A stretch of 5,745 bases of DNA. Source: Pseudomonadota bacterium. Its GTDB lineage: Bacteria > Pseudomonadota > Gammaproteobacteria > Arenicellales > Arenicellaceae. The number at the start of each line of letters is the position of its first letter. Position 1 is the first letter of the stretch. Shown one piece after another: positions 5,366-5,745 of this stretch. Made by a program: the position numbers and the translations under genes. The stretch is from NCBI GenBank assembly GCA_018660405.1, contig JABJKL010000063.1, forward strand, positions 1-5,745, written 5' to 3'. The notes under the pieces were generated by a model. That model had not been told where the DNA came from. It was given only the letters and a program-made list of their open reading frames with translations, and ran no database searches.

Positions 5366-5385
5366 CTAATGGGAAGTGTGAAAAA

Positions 5386-5745
5386 ATGTTTCGCGGTGTA
5401 AATAGTATGAATTTGGATGCGAAAGGGCGTTTTGTAATGCCTAATCGTTATCGGGATTTATTGCAACAATCTTCGGCTGGCAGTGTGGTTGTCACGGTTA
5501 GCCCACAAGAGCGATGCTTGTGGCTGTATCCGCTATCTGGGTGGGATGACGTAGAAAGGAAGGTGGTGGCGTTGTCCAGTTTTGATGCGCGCGCCCAACG
5601 ACTTAAGCGAATGCTTATTGGTCATGCCACTGATGTGGATCTGGATGGCACTGGTCGTGTGTTGCTGTCAGGACCGCTCCGCGAATTTGCAGGCTTGGGC
5701 AAAAAGATTGTCGTGATTGGGCAGGGCAATAAGTTTGAGATTTGG
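5386..5745 (+). CDS. mraZ: MraZ transcriptional regulator of the dcw cluster (3' truncated by window end)
   Basis: The first 120 codons are present, out of about 150 expected, and the frame is open to the window end. The translation begins MFRGVNSMNLDAKGRFVMPN. It has two SpoVT-AbrB-like DNA-binding domains at about 5-48 and 77-120, each with the hallmark D..GR motif (DAKGR 11-15, DGTGR 87-91). Other family features are the LYPL segment (47-50), QRLKRMLIGHA (71-81) and GQGNKFEIW (112-120). MraZ forms a ring-shaped multimer that binds repeats upstream of its own gene and usually represses the division/cell wall operon. It is known to be opposed by the next gene, the methyltransferase rsmH, which should lie beyond the window. 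The ATG has a weak GGGAA site 10 nt upstream, but family alignment fixes the start. Confidence 0.96.
   Translation, partial: MFRGVNSMNLDAKGRFVMPNRYRDLLQQSSAGSVVVTVSPQERCLWLYPLSGWDDVERKVVALSSFDARAQRLKRMLIGHATDVDLDGTGRVLLSGPLREFAGLGKKIVVIGQGNKFEIW

Overview
The window looks like a chromosomal housekeeping segment from a gammaproteobacterium. Leftward genes dolP, diaA/gmhA-like, yraN and lpoA abut rightward rsmI. This is the E. coli rsmI-lpoA-yraN-diaA-dolP block with the same divergent orientation. To the right are RNase P RNA (rnpB) and the start of mraZ, the first gene of the division and cell wall (dcw) cluster. From memory, rsmI-rnpB-mraZ adjacency is typical of Pseudomonas-like and marine Cellvibrio-like lineages rather than enterics. 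The base composition is balanced by eye and the SIS protein is Pseudomonas-like, so I infer a Pseudomonadales/Cellvibrionales-type organism; the exact genus cannot be read from this window.

Layout, left half (- strand, read right to left): lpoA (outer-membrane lipoprotein activator of PBP1A), a 114-bp gap, yraN (UPF0102 nuclease-fold protein), a weak hairpin, a SIS-domain protein in the diaA position, a 134-bp gap with a 14-bp tandem repeat and a dyad, and dolP (double-BON outer-membrane lipoprotein). Two of the four genes act in the outer membrane/periplasm on envelope integrity and peptidoglycan synthesis. The SIS protein either controls replication initiation (DiaA role) or makes the heptose precursor of LPS (GmhA role); its residues favour retained isomerase chemistry.

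Layout, right half (+ strand): rsmI (16S rRNA C1402 2'-O-methyltransferase), rnpB with its own promoter and terminator, a 250-bp regulatory region, and mraZ, which is cut by the window end after 120 codons. lpoA and rsmI are separated by only 35 bp or less, and their likely -10 elements overlap.

The most notable non-coding signal is in front of mraZ. Five GTG(G/T) boxes lie at an exact 10-bp period, starting inside the -10 of a good sigma-70-type promoter and running to a second TATAAT. A sixth box sits near the ribosome binding site. This fits an enlarged MraZ autoregulatory operator. I see no mobile element, CRISPR array, phage gene, defence system or tRNA, and nothing that amounts to a wholly new system.
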